Source: Dehalococcoidia bacterium (GTDB taxonomy: Bacteria > Chloroflexota > Dehalococcoidia > Plut-88900). Taken from it: a stretch of DNA of 6,442 bases. Positions within the stretch are counted from its first letter, which is position 1; each line of letters opens with the position of its first letter. The notes under the pieces were generated by a model. The model did no database searches. It was not told the origin of the DNA and worked only from the letters and a program-made list of their open reading frames with translations. The position numbers were made by a program, and so were the translations under genes. Positions 6,180-6,442 of the stretch are shown here, piece after piece. The stretch is taken from positions 1-6,442 of the forward strand of contig JAAXHX010000339.1 in the NCBI GenBank assembly GCA_012270635.1, read 5' to 3'.

Positions 6180-6221
6180 GGCCGCTCGTGCTGAGCCTGT
6201 CTAAGGGAAGTATGAGCGGCC
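6180..6221. repeat. REP-like hairpin element
   Basis: GGCCGCTCGTGCT (6180-6192) pairs with AGTATGAGCGGCC (6209-6221) over 13 positions, two of them G-T, with a 16-base loop. The GTGCTGAGCCTGTC core (6188-6201) resembles a hairpin repeat seen widely between genes in environmental bacterial genomes, usually continuing CGAAGCAC. Here the right arm has drifted. No T-tract follows, so a terminator is less likely. Confidence 0.55.
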
Positions 6222-6239
6222 TTGGCCATTCCCATTTCG

Positions 6240-6269
6240 TTGACCGCGCCGACGGGGAAAATGTAAAAT
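6240..6269 (+). promoter_or_regulatory. Candidate promoter for the gene at 6342
   Basis: TTGACC (6240-6245) and TAAAAT (6264-6269) each match consensus at five of six positions, with an 18-base spacer. Transcription would begin near 6276, inside a GC-rich palindrome (6276-6288), leaving a leader of about 65 bases. Confidence 0.45.
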
Positions 6270-6341
6270 CGAAGTGGCCCCCGGGGCCCGGTGCACGATA
6301 CCTTGGGAGTCCGTAACGCCGTCACGCCATAAGGAGAGCAC

Positions 6342-6442
6342 ATGCAGTCCAGTCTCATCGGGAAAATCCAGAAGGCCAAGGCCTACGCTGAGGAGCCCGA
6401 CAGGGTGCAGTTCAACAACTTCAGCCTCAGCTTTCGCGGCGC
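6342..6442 (+). CDS. Partial unknown protein, first 33 codons (runs off right edge)
   Basis: ATG 6342 follows a strong AAGGAGA (6331-6337) at four bases and opens a frame to the window edge, giving MQSSLIGKIQKAKAYAEEPD (1-20) then RVQFNNFSLSFRG. The start is charged and helical, then a strand-like FNNFSLSFRG. It recalls the N-termini of short Chloroflexota proteins that continue into a Cys/His-rich, SWIM-like zinc-binding segment, but that part is outside the window and the memory is not verified. It is divergent from the small membrane protein gene. Confidence 0.65.
   Translation, partial: MQSSLIGKIQKAKAYAEEPDRVQFNNFSLSFRG

Larger units (their letters stand above)
5983..6341. other. 359-base intergenic region between divergent genes
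   Basis: No convincing gene was found here. The left part (5983-6090) is AT-richer and holds a candidate promoter for the minus-strand gene. The middle (6091-6221) holds two repeat copies and a REP-like hairpin. The right part (6222-6341) holds a candidate promoter, a GC-rich palindrome at 6276-6288 (GGCCCC-C-GGGGCC) near the predicted start of transcription, and the ribosome binding site of the gene at 6342. Short open frames crossing it contain no recognisable domain. Confidence 0.6.

Noticed and set aside
6091..6221. Possible CRISPR array from the clustered repeats
   Set aside because: There are only two adjacent degenerate copies with no regular unique spacers and no cas genes nearby.

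Overview
The window looks like bacterial chromosome from a GC-rich genome. A hand count gives 41 G+C in the 60 bases 4201-4260. Gene types, GTG starts and the short intergenic hairpin repeats resemble environmental Chloroflexota (Dehalococcoidia/SAR202-type) genomes. That assignment is inference from general familiarity; there is no rRNA or other marker here to settle it.

Layout. On the left, the minus strand carries the first 277 codons of a YtcJ-type (family 3) metal-dependent amidohydrolase, which runs off the left edge. A 124-base divergent region (832-955) with back-to-back candidate promoters and a 15-base palindrome separates it from a plus-strand block of four genes: a 14-helix DHA2-type MFS efflux pump (956-2611), two adjacent genes that each encode two copies of a ~100-residue ABM-like dimeric alpha/beta-barrel domain (2674-3309 and 3332-3970), and a class I CoA-transferase of the 4-hydroxybutyrate CoA-transferase/acetyl-CoA hydrolase family (3995-5470). 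Gaps inside the block are 62, 22 and 24 bases. Facing this block is a small AT-richer minus-strand gene (5536-5982) for a membrane-anchored helical protein of unknown function. The 359-base gap 5983-6341 holds two degenerate copies of a short inverted-repeat element, a separate REP-like hairpin and candidate promoters for both flanking genes. At the right edge, a plus-strand gene with a strong ribosome binding site begins at 6342 and is cut off after 33 codons.

How they may fit together. An amidohydrolase, an exporter, small ABM-like proteins and a CoA-transferase that swaps CoA between carboxylic acids suggest uptake, detoxification or breakdown of small organic acids or amides. The substrate cannot be read from sequence. 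The pieces most worth a second look are the four-domain ABM-like cluster, the roughly 60-residue insertion between the two halves of the CoA-transferase, the palindrome in the pump's leader, and the repeat elements flanking the AT-rich gene. I found no convincing new defence, CRISPR, phage or transposase system.
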